A DNA stretch of 64,000 nt from Umezawaea beigongshangensis (GCF_016464305.1 NZ_JAEIOJ010000004.1:372001-436000); one strand, 5' to 3'. Shown: positions 35,058-44,131, counted from the first letter of the stretch. Translations and numbers: made by a program. Notes: a model not told the origin generated them from the letters alone.

Positions 35058-35906
35058 GTGACGCTGACTGCTCCACCACGGTTGCTGCTGGTACACGCAC
35101 ACCCCGACGACGAGAGCCTGTGGACGGGCGGCACGATCGCCCGGTACGCGGCCAGCGGCGTGCACGTCACCGTGGTCACCTGCACCCTCGGTGAAGAGGG
35201 GGAGATCATCCCCGCCGGCCTGCGCGAACTGGCCGCCGACGCGGCCGACCAGCTCGGCGGGTACCGGGTGGCGGAACTGAGGTCGGCGTGCGCCGCGCTC
35301 GGGCTCGCCGACCACCGCTTCCTCGGCGGCGTGGGCCGCTGGCGCGACTCCGGCATGGCCGGTGTTCCCTCGAACGAGCACCCGCGGGCGTTCGTGCGCG
35401 GGGAGAAGGACGAGCAGATCGCCGCGCTGAGCGAGATCGTGAAGCAGCTGCGCCCGCAGGTCGTCGTGACCTACGACGCCTTCGGCGGGTACGGGCACCC
35501 CGACCACATCAGGGCGCACGAGATCACGATGGCCGCAGCCGCGGGCGCTCCCGGCGTGGAGCGCGTCTTCCACACCGTGACCTCCCGCGAGGCGACCGAG
35601 CGGGGAGAGGCGGCCCTGGCGGAGTTCGCGGACCTGCCGTTCCGGCTGCCGCGGCCGGGCGAGCTGCCGGTGACCGACGACGCGCTCATCACGACCACGA
35701 TCGACGTGTCCGAGCACCAGACCGTGCGGCTGCGCGCCCTGCGCGCGCACGCCACGCAGGTCAGCGTGTGGCAGGACGGGTCGGGCGGCGCGAGCTACGC
35801 GCTGTCCAACGGCATCGCGCAGCCCGTCGTGGACGCCGAGTACTACGTGCTGGCCCACGGACCCGCGCAGGGCGCGGCCGACGACCTGTTCGGAGGTCTG
35901 GGATGA
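35058..35906 (+). CDS. mshB: Mycothiol pathway GlcNAc-inositol deacetylase MshB
   Basis: This is a 282-residue zinc deacetylase of the LmbE/PIG-L family. The metal-binding motif AHPDDE lies at residues ~14-19 and the third ligand region YDAFGGYGHPDHIRAHE at ~140-156. MshB removes the acetyl group of GlcNAc-Ins in mycothiol synthesis, the actinobacterial thiol buffer. Length and motifs match mycobacterial MshB, and the next gene is the conserved membrane protein that follows mshB there. Mca, the amidase paralogue, is less likely given this context. Confidence 0.92.
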   Translation: MTLTAPPRLLLVHAHPDDESLWTGGTIARYAASGVHVTVVTCTLGEEGEIIPAGLRELAADAADQLGGYRVAELRSACAALGLADHRFLGGVGRWRDSGMAGVPSNEHPRAFVRGEKDEQIAALSEIVKQLRPQVVVTYDAFGGYGHPDHIRAHEITMAAAAGAPGVERVFHTVTSREATERGEAALAEFADLPFRLPRPGELPVTDDALITTTIDVSEHQTVRLRALRAHATQVSVWQDGSGGASYALSNGIAQPVVDAEYYVLAHGPAQGAADDLFGGLG

Positions 35907-35919
35907 CGGGAACGGTGAC

Positions 35920-36309
35920 GTGAGCGGCAAGGACCGGGTGGCGGTGGCCGTGCTGCTCGTGGAGGCCGTCGTCCTGGCGGTCCTGGAGGTGTTCTTCCTG
36001 AACCTCCGGTTCGACGGCACCCTGCTGCCCGACCTGTGGGACTTCCCGTTCCCGGTCACGGTGCTGGTGGCGATGGTCACCACGCCGTGGCTGGTGATCA
36101 CCGCCGCGAAGGTCCACCCGAAGATGTCCGTCGCCGGGTCGCCGCTGCTGGTCTGGCTGGTGACGCTCGGGCTGTTCGGCTTCAGCGGTCCCGGTGGCGA
36201 CGTGACGCTGCTGGCCGACTGGCGGGCGCTGCTGCTGCTCGGCGCGGGCGCGATGCCGGCCGCCGTGACGGTGGGGGCCGTGATGGGAAGGCCGCCCGTC
36301 GATGGCTGA
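35920..36309 (+). CDS. Four-helix membrane protein, conserved neighbour of mshB (Rv1171-like)
   Basis: This is a 129-residue protein with four predicted membrane helices and short loops. VAVAVLLVEAVVLAVLEVFF forms the first helix and an outer DGTLLPDLWDFPFP loop follows. It begins 14 bases after mshB. I recall a similar protein following mshB in mycobacteria. No motif suggests a catalytic role. It overlaps the next gene by eight bases. Confidence 0.7.
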   Translation: MSGKDRVAVAVLLVEAVVLAVLEVFFLNLRFDGTLLPDLWDFPFPVTVLVAMVTTPWLVITAAKVHPKMSVAGSPLLVWLVTLGLFGFSGPGGDVTLLADWRALLLLGAGAMPAAVTVGAVMGRPPVDG

Positions 36310-37069
36310 GGCGATCACGGACCGCCACGTCGTCGCCGCGCTGCGGCCCTTCGTGCGGGCGACAGGTCCGCTGCTGGACGCGCTGCGCGAGTCGAACCCG
36401 CTGGGGCTGCGCGACCGGATCGCCGAGACCGACGGCGACCGCGGGCTGCTGGAGAAGCTGCACGACCAGCTCGCCGCCGTGAAGGCGCCCGGCACGGCGG
36501 CGTGGGCCGCGATGACGACCGAGCAGCGCGACGACTGGTGGCTCAACCGGGTCGGCCGGTTCGTGTCCCTGCTGACGGCCGTGCCCGGCATCGGCGGCGC
36601 GCTGGCCGACCGGCTGCCGATCCAGGACACCCTGGGCGCGGCCGGGCAGGGTCTGCTGCTGTGCGCGCTCGCCGGGGAGCACGGTCACACCTCCCACGGC
36701 GACCGCGTGCGACTGCTCGCCGCCGTGCTCTTCGACCGCGACGTGGACCCCGCTCTCGCGGAGGGCGGCGCCGAGGACGAGGACGAGCGCACCGCCGAGC
36801 TGACCGAGGACGTGGACCGGTCCAGGCGGGCGCACGGGAAGGTGACGCTCAAGGCCGTGGGACGCACCCTGTGGAAGCTGGGCCGGATGCTGTGGTCGCT
36901 CGGCGACGAGCTGGGCAAGCGTCCGCAGGGCCGCGTCGTGCACAGGGTCCTGGGGATGCTGCCGGTCGTGGGGGTGCTCGGCGACTACCTGGGCGAGCGG
37001 TCGGCGCTGCGCCGGGTGCGGCGCGAGGCGCTGGCCTGGTTCGCCGCGAACCCGCCGCCCGCGCGGTAG
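36302..37069 (+). CDS. Hypothetical protein co-transcribed with mshB
   Basis: This is a 255-residue, mostly helical protein with a hydrophobic segment near residues 90-130 (LLTAVPGIGGALADRLP and LGAAGQGLLLCALAG). An acidic stretch (GAEDEDERTAELTEDVD) and a basic C-terminal half (VGRTLWKLGRMLWSLGDELGKR) follow. I recognise no family. It overlaps the upstream membrane protein by eight bases, so the three genes form one operon. A peripheral membrane role is possible. Confidence 0.65.
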   Translation: MAEAITDRHVVAALRPFVRATGPLLDALRESNPLGLRDRIAETDGDRGLLEKLHDQLAAVKAPGTAAWAAMTTEQRDDWWLNRVGRFVSLLTAVPGIGGALADRLPIQDTLGAAGQGLLLCALAGEHGHTSHGDRVRLLAAVLFDRDVDPALAEGGAEDEDERTAELTEDVDRSRRAHGKVTLKAVGRTLWKLGRMLWSLGDELGKRPQGRVVHRVLGMLPVVGVLGDYLGERSALRRVRREALAWFAANPPPAR

Positions 37070-37070
37070 C

Positions 37071-37802
37071 TCAGGCCGGTACCCAGTACCGGTAGCGGTG
37101 GTGCGCGGCGCAGCCCAGCGCGTCGTAGAGCCGGACGGCCGCCGTGTTGTGCACGGCCACCTGGAGGGCGACGGTGGTGGCCCCGTGCTCCGCGCCCCAC
37201 GCCGCCAGCGCCGACACCAGCTCCGTCGCGAGGCCCCGCCGGCGGTGCTCCGGGCGCACGGCGAGCCGCGCGACGTGCAGCAGGTCGCCCACGACGGCTC
37301 CGCGGACCGCGGCCACCACCTCGCCGTCGACGGCGCCGACGCCGAACCCGACGAGCGGGCCGGACGCCAGCACGTGCCGCTGGGCCGGTGTCGGGTCGGC
37401 CGAGGCCGTCAGCTTCCACCACGTGGGACGAGGAAGGGCCTCGATCCTCACCTGCTGAGACGCCGAGTCGGGGAACGCCGCCACCGGACCGGTGAGCACG
37501 ACGGACTCCGCACCACCCGGATGGTCCAGGTTCACCCGCCAACCGGCGGAGGCCACCGCGCCCTCCGCCGCGGAGCCGACGACCACGTGCGCGGTCGGCG
37601 GGATGCCGTTCGCGGCGGCGAAGTCCACCGCGCGGCGCAGTGCCCGTTCGACCGGAATTCCGGGATCTCCGGTGGTCAGCGTGCTGTTGGCCCGCCCGGT
37701 GAAGCCGCCGGCCGCTCGCATCCGCCACTCGCCCAGCGGCTCGTCGGCCAGTGCGGGCCACGCGTCGGCGCAGCGGTGCTCCAGCTCCTCGGCCTCGTTC
37801 AC
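37071..37802 (-). CDS. GNAT-family N-acetyltransferase (Rv0428c/cg3035-like)
   Basis: This is a 243-residue protein. The N-terminal region has [23 protein letters not shown], typical of a mycobacterial/corynebacterial GNAT subfamily. The C-terminal acetyl-CoA site [25 protein letters not shown] (~180-204) and [22 protein letters not shown] (~211-232) are clear GNAT motifs A and B. Substrate is unknown. Its stop codon is two bases from that of the convergent mshB operon. Confidence 0.88.
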   Translation of the reverse strand: MNEAEELEHRCADAWPALADEPLGEWRMRAAGGFTGRANSTLTTGDPGIPVERALRRAVDFAAANGIPPTAHVVVGSAAEGAVASAGWRVNLDHPGGAESVVLTGPVAAFPDSASQQVRIEALPRPTWWKLTASADPTPAQRHVLASGPLVGFGVGAVDGEVVAAVRGAVVGDLLHVARLAVRPEHRRRGLATELVSALAAWGAEHGATTVALQVAVHNTAAVRLYDALGCAAHHRYRYWVPA

Positions 37803-37857
37803 CCCGGCATCCTGCCCCGCCGCGGTGTACGACCGACTGTGAAGTGGAACACCGCTC

Positions 37858-37876
37858 TAAGGCGAGCCTCACCGGG
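37858..37876 (+). promoter_or_regulatory. Iron-box-like site upstream of the ferredoxin gene
   Basis: TAAGGCGAGCCTCACCGGG agrees with about 13 of 19 positions of the actinobacterial iron box, keeping the AGG-AGCCT-ACC core. It lies 70-88 bases upstream of fdxA. Iron control of a ferredoxin is biologically sensible, but the match is only moderate. Confidence 0.3.
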
Positions 37877-37945
37877 AGATACTCGAGGGTGCCGCGTAAT
37901 CTCCGCGTGCGCGGTGCGGACGCGGAAGAAGAGCAGGAGAACGCA

Positions 37946-38266
37946 GTGACCTATGTGATCGCCCAGCCGTGCGTGGACGTGCTCGACAAGGCGTGCATCG
38001 AAGAGTGCCCCGTCGACTGCATCTACGAAGGCGACCGGATGCTCTACATCCACCCGGACGAGTGTGTCGACTGCGGTGCGTGCGAGCCGGTGTGTCCGGT
38101 GGAGGCCATCTACTACGAGGACGACGTCCCCGACGAGTGGAAGGACTACACCAAGGCCAACGTCGACTTCTTCGACGAGCTGGGTTCGCCCGGCGGCGCG
38201 TCGAAGGTGGGCAAGGTCAGCGCCGACCCGGTGTTCGTCAAGAACCTCCCGCCGCAGGCGGAGTGA
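37946..38266 (+). CDS. fdxA: 7Fe-type ferredoxin
   Basis: This is a 106-residue protein. Two cluster motifs are present: the N-terminal Cys set ([17 protein letters not shown]) and [12 protein letters not shown] near residues 40-51, with a long acidic C-terminal tail. This is the [3Fe-4S][4Fe-4S] ferredoxin type that donates electrons to cytochromes P450 and other oxidoreductases. GGAGA precedes GTG 37946. The stop codon overlaps the dapC start (GTGA), a pairing also found in mycobacteria. Confidence 0.95.
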   Translation: MTYVIAQPCVDVLDKACIEECPVDCIYEGDRMLYIHPDECVDCGACEPVCPVEAIYYEDDVPDEWKDYTKANVDFFDELGSPGGASKVGKVSADPVFVKNLPPQAE

Positions 38267-39360
38267 CCGCCCTGCGTCGGGGTCCGGCACTGCCGGACTT
38301 CCCCTGGGACTCCCTGGCCGACCACGCCGCCGTGGCGCGTTCGCACCCCGGCGGTGTGGTCGACCTGTCCGTCGGAACACCCGTCGACCCGGTTCCCGGC
38401 CCGATCCAGGACGCGCTGGCGTCCGTCGCCGACCAGCCCGGCTACCCGACCACGCACGGCACGCCCGCACTGCGCGCCGCGGCGGTCGGGGCGCTGGAGC
38501 GCAGGCACGGCGTGACGGGCCTGGACCCGGCGGCGGTGCTGCCCACGATCGGCTCCAAGGAGCTGGTCGCGTGGCTGCCGTCGCTGCTCGGGCTGGGGCC
38601 CGGCGACGTCGTGGCGATCCCCGAACTGGCGTACCCGACCTACGAGGTGGGGGCGCGGATCGCGGGAGCCGAGGTGGTGCGGCTCGCCGACGGCGAGACC
38701 CCGCCCCCCGGCACGTCGCTGGTGTGGCTGAACTCCCCGTCGAACCCGACCGGTCGCGTGCAGGACGCGGCGGCGCTGTCCGCCGCCGTCGAGGCCGCGC
38801 GCTCGACGGGCGCGATCGTGGCGTCCGACGAGTGCTACCTGGCGCTGAGCTGGGCGGCCGAGCCGGTGTCGGTGCTGCACGAGAGCGTGCGCGGCTCCGG
38901 GATCGAGGGCTTGCTCGCCGTGCACTCGCTGTCGAAGTCGTCCAACCTCGCCGGGTACCGCGCTGGCTTCGTCACCGGTGATCCGGTGCTGGTCGCCGGA
39001 CTGCTGGAGATCCGCAAGCACGCCGGGATGATCGTGCCGAGACCGGTGCAGGAGGCGCTGACCGCCGCCCTGTCCGACGACGCGCACGTGGCCGAGCAGC
39101 GGGCCCGCTACGCGGCCCGTCGCGAGGTGCTGCTGCCCGCGCTGCGCGCGTGCGGGTTCACCGTGGACCACTCCGAGGGCGGCCTGTACCTGTGGTCGAC
39201 CCGCGGCGAGGACGCGTGGGCGACGGTGGCGTGGCTGGCCGAGCGGGGCGTCCTGGCCGCGCCGGGCACGTTCTACGGCCCGGCGGGCGCGAGGCACGTC
39301 CGGATCGCCCTGACGGCGACGGACGAGCGCGTGGCCGAGGCGGCCTCCCGCCTGAGCTAG
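38263..39360 (+). CDS. dapC: Succinyldiaminopimelate transaminase
   Basis: This is a 365-residue class I/II aminotransferase. The substrate and PLP regions are NSPSNPTGR (~155-163), SDECYLAL (~188) and the PLP lysine in [16 protein letters not shown] (~222-237). DapC converts N-succinyl-2-amino-6-oxopimelate to succinyl-diaminopimelate in the lysine/diaminopimelate pathway for peptidoglycan. Coupling to ferredoxin is the usual actinobacterial context for this subgroup. dapD and dapE occur about 4 kb further on. Confidence 0.9.
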   Translation: MTALRRGPALPDFPWDSLADHAAVARSHPGGVVDLSVGTPVDPVPGPIQDALASVADQPGYPTTHGTPALRAAAVGALERRHGVTGLDPAAVLPTIGSKELVAWLPSLLGLGPGDVVAIPELAYPTYEVGARIAGAEVVRLADGETPPPGTSLVWLNSPSNPTGRVQDAAALSAAVEAARSTGAIVASDECYLALSWAAEPVSVLHESVRGSGIEGLLAVHSLSKSSNLAGYRAGFVTGDPVLVAGLLEIRKHAGMIVPRPVQEALTAALSDDAHVAEQRARYAARREVLLPALRACGFTVDHSEGGLYLWSTRGEDAWATVAWLAERGVLAAPGTFYGPAGARHVRIALTATDERVAEAASRLS

Positions 39361-39488
39361 ACCGGGGCGAGCGGGAACGCCCGGCTGTCGGAGACGCCGA
39401 GTGCCGCCGCGTCGAGCGCGCGGTGGCACTCGGCGACGACGCACGGGTGCTCCGGGAAGACGCCCCCGACGGGGGTCTGCACGCGCAC
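39357..39488 (-). pseudogene. Possible C-terminal gene remnant, 43 codons
   Basis: A minus-strand frame from GTG near 39488 to a TAG at 39357 has strong G/C third-position bias and a protein-like sequence (VRVQTPVGGVFPEHPCVVAE, then CHRALDAAALGVSDSRAFPL). The frame stays open upstream but loses protein character toward the amidohydrolase stop codon. I recognise no family. It overlaps the last bases of dapC on the opposite strand. Either a tiny gene or the tail of a lost one is possible. Confidence 0.3.
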
Positions 39489-39543
39489 CACCGGCCGCTT
39501 CGGCGCTCGACCGGTCGTCCCGGTCGGAGGTCCGGGGCGCCGG

Positions 39544-40698
39544 CTACGTGGTCGTCGGCGACGCTCGCGGGACGGGCGCGGCGACTCCGCGCTTCCACAC
39601 GCCGACGACGTCGCGGGTGGCGGTGATGTCCCGGGCCGGATCGCGGGCGACCAGCAGGAGGTCCGCGCGCTTGCCGGGGGCGATGACCCCGCGGTCGTCC
39701 AGGCCGAACACCGCGGCGGCGCGCGAGGTCGCGGCGCTGAGCGCTTCGGACGGGCTCAGCCCCGCGTGGACGAGCAGCGCCAGTTCCTCGTGCGCGGAGG
39801 AGCCGTGGGCCACGCGCGCCGGTGAGGTGTCGTCCGCGTTCGCGTCCGTGCCGAGGACGATCGTCGCCCCGGCCCGGTGCAGCGCCCCGGTGGAGGCGAG
39901 GGTCTGGCCGAAGTTCAGCGACTTCGGTGTGAACGGGAGCTTCAGGGTCCTCAGGATGGTCCGCATCATCACCAGCGTCGGGGACACGGCCGTGCCGGAG
40001 GCGGTGACCCGCCGGGCCAGGTCGGCGGACAGGGTGTCCCTGACGGGTGCGTGGGTGATGACGTCCGCGCCCGCGTCGAGCGCGATCGCGTAGGCGCGGC
40101 TCGACGCGGCGTGCACCACGACCTTCTTCCCCGCGCGGTGCGCGTGGGCCACGAGGGCGGCGACGGTGTCCGGAGCGAGCGGCTTCGGCTGGAACGGCAG
40201 CTTCTCCTCCAGGACGATCTTCACGTAGTCGGGGTCCTGGTCCAGCCGTTCGGCGATCCACCGGGCGGCGTCTCCGGGACCCCGGACCGCGGTGGAGGCG
40301 GGGTGGTTCATCTTCCGCACGGCCGTGCCGCGAGGAGCGCACGCCGGGGAGGAGACGCCGCGCAGATCGGCGCGGGCGTCGTCGTCGGCGTCGCGGAGCG
40401 CGCGCAGGCCGTCCCACCGGGGCGTGCCCATGTCGAGCACGGTCGTCACGCCCCAGCGGAGCGCGGCGACGAGCTGGTCGGGGTGGTCGACGTGCACGTG
40501 GGTGTCGATCAGGCCGGGCAGCAGGTACCCGCCGCGCCCGTCGACCTCCGCTCCGCCGGGGCGGTCGACGATCACGCCGTCCTCGACGGCCACCGACGTC
40601 AGCGGGCCGAACGTGCCGTCGGCGGCGAGCGGGTGGACGTCGGTGATGGTGAACCGGGAGATGTCACGCCTCCACGAGCTGAGGGGGCAGCGCCTCAA
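39544..40698 (-). CDS. Amidohydrolase-family metal-dependent hydrolase
   Basis: This is a 384-residue protein. The metal site HVHVDHPDQ (~67-75, HxH motif) follows a beta-sandwich start with GGYLLPGLIDTH. Later metal ligands are plausible at the HAASSRAYAI (~200) and THAP segments, and an active-site Asp in IVLGTDANADD (~300). A C-terminal GVIAPGKRADLLLV is typical of imidazolonepropionase-like and prolidase-like amidohydrolases. The substrate is unknown. It starts at TTG, overlapping the MarR stop codon (TTGA), so MarR and the hydrolase form one operon. Confidence 0.85.
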   Translation of the reverse strand: MRRCPLSSWRRDISRFTITDVHPLAADGTFGPLTSVAVEDGVIVDRPGGAEVDGRGGYLLPGLIDTHVHVDHPDQLVAALRWGVTTVLDMGTPRWDGLRALRDADDDARADLRGVSSPACAPRGTAVRKMNHPASTAVRGPGDAARWIAERLDQDPDYVKIVLEEKLPFQPKPLAPDTVAALVAHAHRAGKKVVVHAASSRAYAIALDAGADVITHAPVRDTLSADLARRVTASGTAVSPTLVMMRTILRTLKLPFTPKSLNFGQTLASTGALHRAGATIVLGTDANADDTSPARVAHGSSAHEELALLVHAGLSPSEALSAATSRAAAVFGLDDRGVIAPGKRADLLLVARDPARDITATRDVVGVWKRGVAAPVPRASPTTT

Positions 40699-41195
40699 CG
40701 GCTGCCGGGACGGGGGTCGAGCGCGTTCAGGACGGTCGTCAGGGCTTCCGAGACCGCCCCGATCCGGGTGGGATCGGCCTTGCTCAGCAGTTCGTGCTGC
40801 GCGGCGACGACCTCGCCGACCACTCGCCGAGCGACGTCCGCGCCCTCGGGTGTCAGGGAGATGCGCCGGCTGCGCCCGTCCGCCGAGTCCGGCGAGCGGT
40901 CGACGTGGCCACGCCGTTCCAGGGAGCGCAGCACGTTGCTCAGCCCGCCGGTGGTGAGCAGCAGCCGGGACGACAGCTCCGAGGGCTTCACCCGCACGTC
41001 GCCCGCCGTCACCAGCGTTCCGAGCACGTCGTACTCCGCCCGGCTGAGGTCGAACCGGGCCAGCACGGCGACCGTGACGCGGTCGGTCAGGGCGTGCATC
41101 CGCGCCACCCGCTTGGTGAACTCGATCGTCGCCGCGGGCAGCTCGGGCGCTTCACGCGCCCACCACCGGACCACCTCCGCCACCTGGTCGGGCAC
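40695..41195 (-). CDS. MarR-family transcriptional regulator
   Basis: This is a 166-residue protein. The winged helix region LSRAEYDVLGTLVTAGDVRVKPSELSSRL-like stretch (~52-80) and the wing ERRGHVDRSPDSADGRSRRISLTPEG (~95-120) are typical MarR. GTG 41195 is chosen because AGGAGG lies five bases upstream; ATG 41222 would add nine residues without such a site. Two overlapping palindromes immediately upstream are likely autoregulatory operators. It is the first gene of the amidohydrolase operon. Confidence 0.93.
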   Translation of the reverse strand: MPDQVAEVVRWWAREAPELPAATIEFTKRVARMHALTDRVTVAVLARFDLSRAEYDVLGTLVTAGDVRVKPSELSSRLLLTTGGLSNVLRSLERRGHVDRSPDSADGRSRRISLTPEGADVARRVVGEVVAAQHELLSKADPTRIGAVSEALTTVLNALDPRPGSR

Positions 41196-41223
41196 CGGGA
41201 CCTCCTCTCGACCGCGCCACATC

Positions 41224-41251
41224 AGCTTTGGTGAAAGCTTTTGTGAAAGCT
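41224..41251. promoter_or_regulatory. Double overlapping MarR operator
   Basis: Two copies of the palindrome AGCTTT-N4-AAAGCT lie at 41224-41239 and 41236-41251 and share the central AAAGCT/AGCTTT. The unit is low-GC in a high-GC background and ends 29 bases from the MarR start codon. This suits autorepression released by a ligand. Confidence 0.65.
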
Positions 41252-41369
41252 ACGTGGTCGAGAGGGTCGGTGTCCACCACCGGGGAGTTCGGGGCGGTCC
41301 TTCCGCCGACGTCGGTACTCGTCACCGTGGCAGGCGCAGGCGACGACTACTCGTACGAGGGATGGTGGA

Positions 41370-41397
41370 CTGAGTTTTGACCACTGGCCAAACTCAG
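41370..41397 (-). terminator. Hairpin at the end of the ECF42 sigma factor gene
   Basis: CTGAGTTTTG and CCAAACTCAG pair with a single mismatch, and CCA/TGG extends the stem inward. The stem overlaps the sigma-factor stop codon. It probably separates the sigma-factor transcript from the MarR operon that follows on the same strand. Confidence 0.6.
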
Positions 41398-42578
41398 GAG
41401 GTCCGTTCGGGCGCGACCCCTCGGCCGCTCAGGCGGGCGTTGAGGCGGGCGGCCCGGCGGGTCAGGTGGTCGCGTTCGGCGAGGGTCTGGGCCTGGTGGG
41501 CCGCCTCGGCGTACAGCGTCGCCGCCGTCGCCAGGTCGCCGTCGCGCTCGTGCAGGTACGCCGCCACCGCCGTGTGGCGCGGCAGTGACGCGTCCAGCGC
41601 CGCCAGGGCCGCCAGACCGGCGCGCGGGCCGTCGGCCTCGCCCACGGCCACCGCGCGGTTGAGGCGGACCACCGGACTGTCGGTCAGGGCCGCCAGCTCG
41701 TCGTACCACTCCACGATCTGCACCCAGTCCGTCTCCTCGGCGGTGGGCGCGTCGGCGTGCAGGGCCGCGATGGCCGCCTGGGCCTGGAACTCGCCTAAGC
41801 GGTCTCGGGACAGGGCGGTCTGCAGGACGCGCACGCCCTCGGCGATCAGCCCGGTGTCCCACCTGCCCCGGTCCTGCTCGGCCAGCGGGACCAGGCCGCC
41901 GTCCGGCGCGGTCCGGCTGGCGCTCCTCGCGTGGTGCAGCAGCATCAGGGCCAGCAGGCCCGCCACCTCGGGGTGGTCGATCGCGGTCGCCAGCTGCCGG
42001 GTCAGGCGGATCGCCTCGGCCGCCAGGTCCACGTCACCCGAATAGCCCTCGTTGAAGACCAGGTAGAGGACGCGCAGCACGGTGGCCACGTCGCCCGGCC
42101 GGTCGAACCGCACGCCCGAGACCGTGCGCTTGGCCCGGCTGATGCGCTGCGCCACCGCGGCCTCCGGCACCAGGTACGCCCGCGCGATCTGGCGGGTGGT
42201 CAGACCGCCCACGGCGCGCAGCGTGAGCGCGACCGCGGACGACGGCGTCAGCGACGGGTGGGCGCACAAGAAGTACAGCAGGAGCGTGTCGTCCGCCGCG
42301 GCCGCCGGTCCCGGCTCCGGCTCCTGGTCGACGAGGTCCTCGCGCCGGCGGCGGGCCGTGTCCGCCCTGGCCGCGTCGAGGAACCGGCGCCAGGCCACGG
42401 TGATCAGCCAGCCCCGCGGATCTCGGGGCGGGTCGTCCGGCCAGACGCGGACCGCCTCGACCAGCGCGTCCTGCACGGCGTCCTCGGCCGTCGCGAAGTC
42501 GGCTCCGCGACGGACGAGGACGCCCAGCACACCCGGCGTGAGGCTCCGGAGCAGGCCCTCGTCCACCGGGGAGGTCAC
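41394..42578 (-). CDS. ECF42-type sigma factor with C-terminal SnoaL/TPR-like extension
   Basis: This is a 394-residue protein, about twice the size of ordinary ECF factors. Sigma regions 2 and 4 cover residues ~1-170 (ATAEDAVQDALVEAVRVWP, and region 4 LTTRQIARAYLVPEAAVAQRISRAK). The C-terminal ~220 residues are helical repeats (DUF6596 type), including LYLVFNEGYSGD and PVVRLNRAVAVGEADGP. ECF42 factors are known to be encoded with DGPF proteins and to need their C-terminal domain. It overlaps the DGPF gene by GTGA. Confidence 0.93.
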   Translation of the reverse strand: MTSPVDEGLLRSLTPGVLGVLVRRGADFATAEDAVQDALVEAVRVWPDDPPRDPRGWLITVAWRRFLDAARADTARRRREDLVDQEPEPGPAAAADDTLLLYFLCAHPSLTPSSAVALTLRAVGGLTTRQIARAYLVPEAAVAQRISRAKRTVSGVRFDRPGDVATVLRVLYLVFNEGYSGDVDLAAEAIRLTRQLATAIDHPEVAGLLALMLLHHARSASRTAPDGGLVPLAEQDRGRWDTGLIAEGVRVLQTALSRDRLGEFQAQAAIAALHADAPTAEETDWVQIVEWYDELAALTDSPVVRLNRAVAVGEADGPRAGLAALAALDASLPRHTAVAAYLHERDGDLATAATLYAEAAHQAQTLAERDHLTRRAARLNARLSGRGVAPERTS

Positions 42579-42982
42579 TCCGTGATGGTGGGCGGCGTGC
42601 CCAGGAACGGGCGCAGCTCCAGCCACTCGTGGATGGGCTTCCCGCCCGCGCCGGGAGCGGCCGACAGCTCCCCGGCCAGCTCGACGGCGCGCTCGTAGCC
42701 CTCGACGTCGATCACCATCCACCCGGCGACGAGGTCCTTGGTCTCGGCGAACGGGCCGTCGGTGACCGGCGGACGCCCCTCGCCGTCGTAGCGGACGAAC
42801 GTCCCTCCCGGGGCGAGCGCCTGAGCGTCGACGAACTCGCCGGTCTCCTGCAACCGGGCCGCGAAGTCGTTCATGTACTGCACGTGCGCCGAGATCTCCT
42901 CCGGCGTCCAGTGCTCCATGGGCACGTCGTTGACCGCCGCCGGTGCGCCGCGGTAGTGCTTGAGCAGCAGGTACTTGGCCAT
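42575..42982 (-). CDS. DGPF/YCII-domain protein, partner of the ECF42 sigma factor
   Basis: This is a 135-residue protein with the family motif DGPFAETKDLVAGWMVIDV (~75-93), where DGPF gives the name, and an N-terminal MAKYLLLKHY strand. DGPF proteins are the characteristic genomic partners and likely targets of ECF42 sigma factors; their biochemical role is unknown. It is first in the operon, before the sigma gene. There is no membrane segment and no anti-sigma motif. Confidence 0.93.
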   Translation of the reverse strand: MAKYLLLKHYRGAPAAVNDVPMEHWTPEEISAHVQYMNDFAARLQETGEFVDAQALAPGGTFVRYDGEGRPPVTDGPFAETKDLVAGWMVIDVEGYERAVELAGELSAAPGAGGKPIHEWLELRPFLGTPPTITE

Positions 42983-43131
42983 CGTGTGTCTCCCGGTGCT
43001 GGTGCGGCCCTCCATTCTGGCCGCTTCACCCCTGAGACGGAGCCGGTGACGGGTTCTCGACATCCCCGCGGGGAGAACTTTCCGGCCCCGCGAGTTCCCG
43101 GGGACCCGGTCGGGTCCCCGGGAGCGCGTGC

Positions 43132-44106
43132 TCAGTTCTTGTGCAGGGCCTCGTTCAGGGTCACCGCGGCCTCGGGCCTGCGGGGGAGGACCTTCACCGC
43201 GCCGGTGGTCGAGTCGCGGACGAACAGCAGGCCCGACGCGCCGGAGAGCTCGCCCGCCTTCACGACGTCGCCCTCCGCCGTCGTCACCTTCGTGCCCGCG
43301 GTGACGTAGAGCCCGGCCTCGACCACGCAGTCGTCGCCCAGCGAGATGCCCACGCCGCCGTTCGCGCCGATCAGGCAGCGCTCGCCGATCGACACGACCT
43401 GCTTGCCGCCGCCGGACAGCGTGCCCATGATCGACGCGCCACCGCCCACGTCCGAGCCGTCGCCGACGACGACACCGGCGGAGATGCGGCCCTCGACCAT
43501 CGACGTGCCGAGCGTGCCCGCGTTGAAGTTCACGAAGCCCTCGTGCATGACGGTGGTGCCGCTGGCCAGGTGCGCGCCGAGGCGGACCCGGTCGGCGTCG
43601 CCGATGCGCACGCCGGACGGCACGACGTAGTCGATCATCCTGGGGAACTTGTCCACCGAGTACACGGTGACCGGGCCGCGCCCGCGCAGCCGCAGGCGCG
43701 TCTGCTCGAAGCCCTCCACCGAGCACGGGCCGTGGTTGGTCCACACGACGTTCGTGAGCTTGCCGAAGACGCCGTCCAGGTTCAGGCCGTGCGGCTTCAC
43801 CAGGCGCGTCGACAGCAGGTGCAGGCGCAGGTAGACGTCGTAGGCGTCGGCCGGGGGCGCGGACAGGTCGGCGATGCTGGTGCGCACCGCGATGACCTCC
43901 ACGCCGCGCTCGGCGTCCGGGCCGATCACGCCGGTCGGCACCGCGCCCAGGTGCTCGGCGGCCTCCAGCTCGGACAGCAGTTGCGTGCCGATCGACGGCG
44001 GCTCGCCGAGTTCGGGCGACGGGAACCACGTGTCGAGAACGGTGCCGTCGGGGGTCACGGTGGCGATGCCGACGCCGAACGCGCCGGTGACGTTTGCGGT
44101 GCTCAC
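43132..44106 (-). CDS. dapD: Tetrahydrodipicolinate N-succinyltransferase
   Basis: This is a 324-residue protein of the actinobacterial DapD type. The left-handed beta-helix with hexapeptide repeats ([25 protein letters not shown], then [20 protein letters not shown]) fills residues ~195-260. The N-terminal domain has [29 protein letters not shown]. It succinylates tetrahydrodipicolinate in diaminopimelate synthesis. GTG 44106 lies only 25 bases from the divergent dapE start, and a TANNNT box eight bases upstream suggests leaderless translation. Confidence 0.95.
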   Translation of the reverse strand: MSTANVTGAFGVGIATVTPDGTVLDTWFPSPELGEPPSIGTQLLSELEAAEHLGAVPTGVIGPDAERGVEVIAVRTSIADLSAPPADAYDVYLRLHLLSTRLVKPHGLNLDGVFGKLTNVVWTNHGPCSVEGFEQTRLRLRGRGPVTVYSVDKFPRMIDYVVPSGVRIGDADRVRLGAHLASGTTVMHEGFVNFNAGTLGTSMVEGRISAGVVVGDGSDVGGGASIMGTLSGGGKQVVSIGERCLIGANGGVGISLGDDCVVEAGLYVTAGTKVTTAEGDVVKAGELSGASGLLFVRDSTTGAVKVLPRRPEAAVTLNEALHKN

Positions 44107-44114
44107 GGCTGGCA

Positions 44115-44124
44115 ACGGTAACGT
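44115..44124. promoter_or_regulatory. Overlapping divergent leaderless -10 boxes of dapD and dapE
   Basis: The ten bases ACGGTAACGT hold TAACGT (plus strand, 44119-44124), seven bases before the dapE GTG. On the minus strand TACCGT (44115-44120) lies eight bases before the dapD GTG. The two boxes share bases 44119-44120. With only 25 bases between start codons there is no room for ribosome sites, so both mRNAs should start at their GTG. Confidence 0.65.
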
Positions 44125-44131
44125 GCCCGGC

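Noticed and set aside
41370-41397. TTTTGACCACTGGCCAAA-like palindrome as a third copy of the 5238/6270 operator
   Set aside because: The rest of the 47-base element is absent, and the sequence fits better as the terminator stem overlapping the sigma-factor stop codon.
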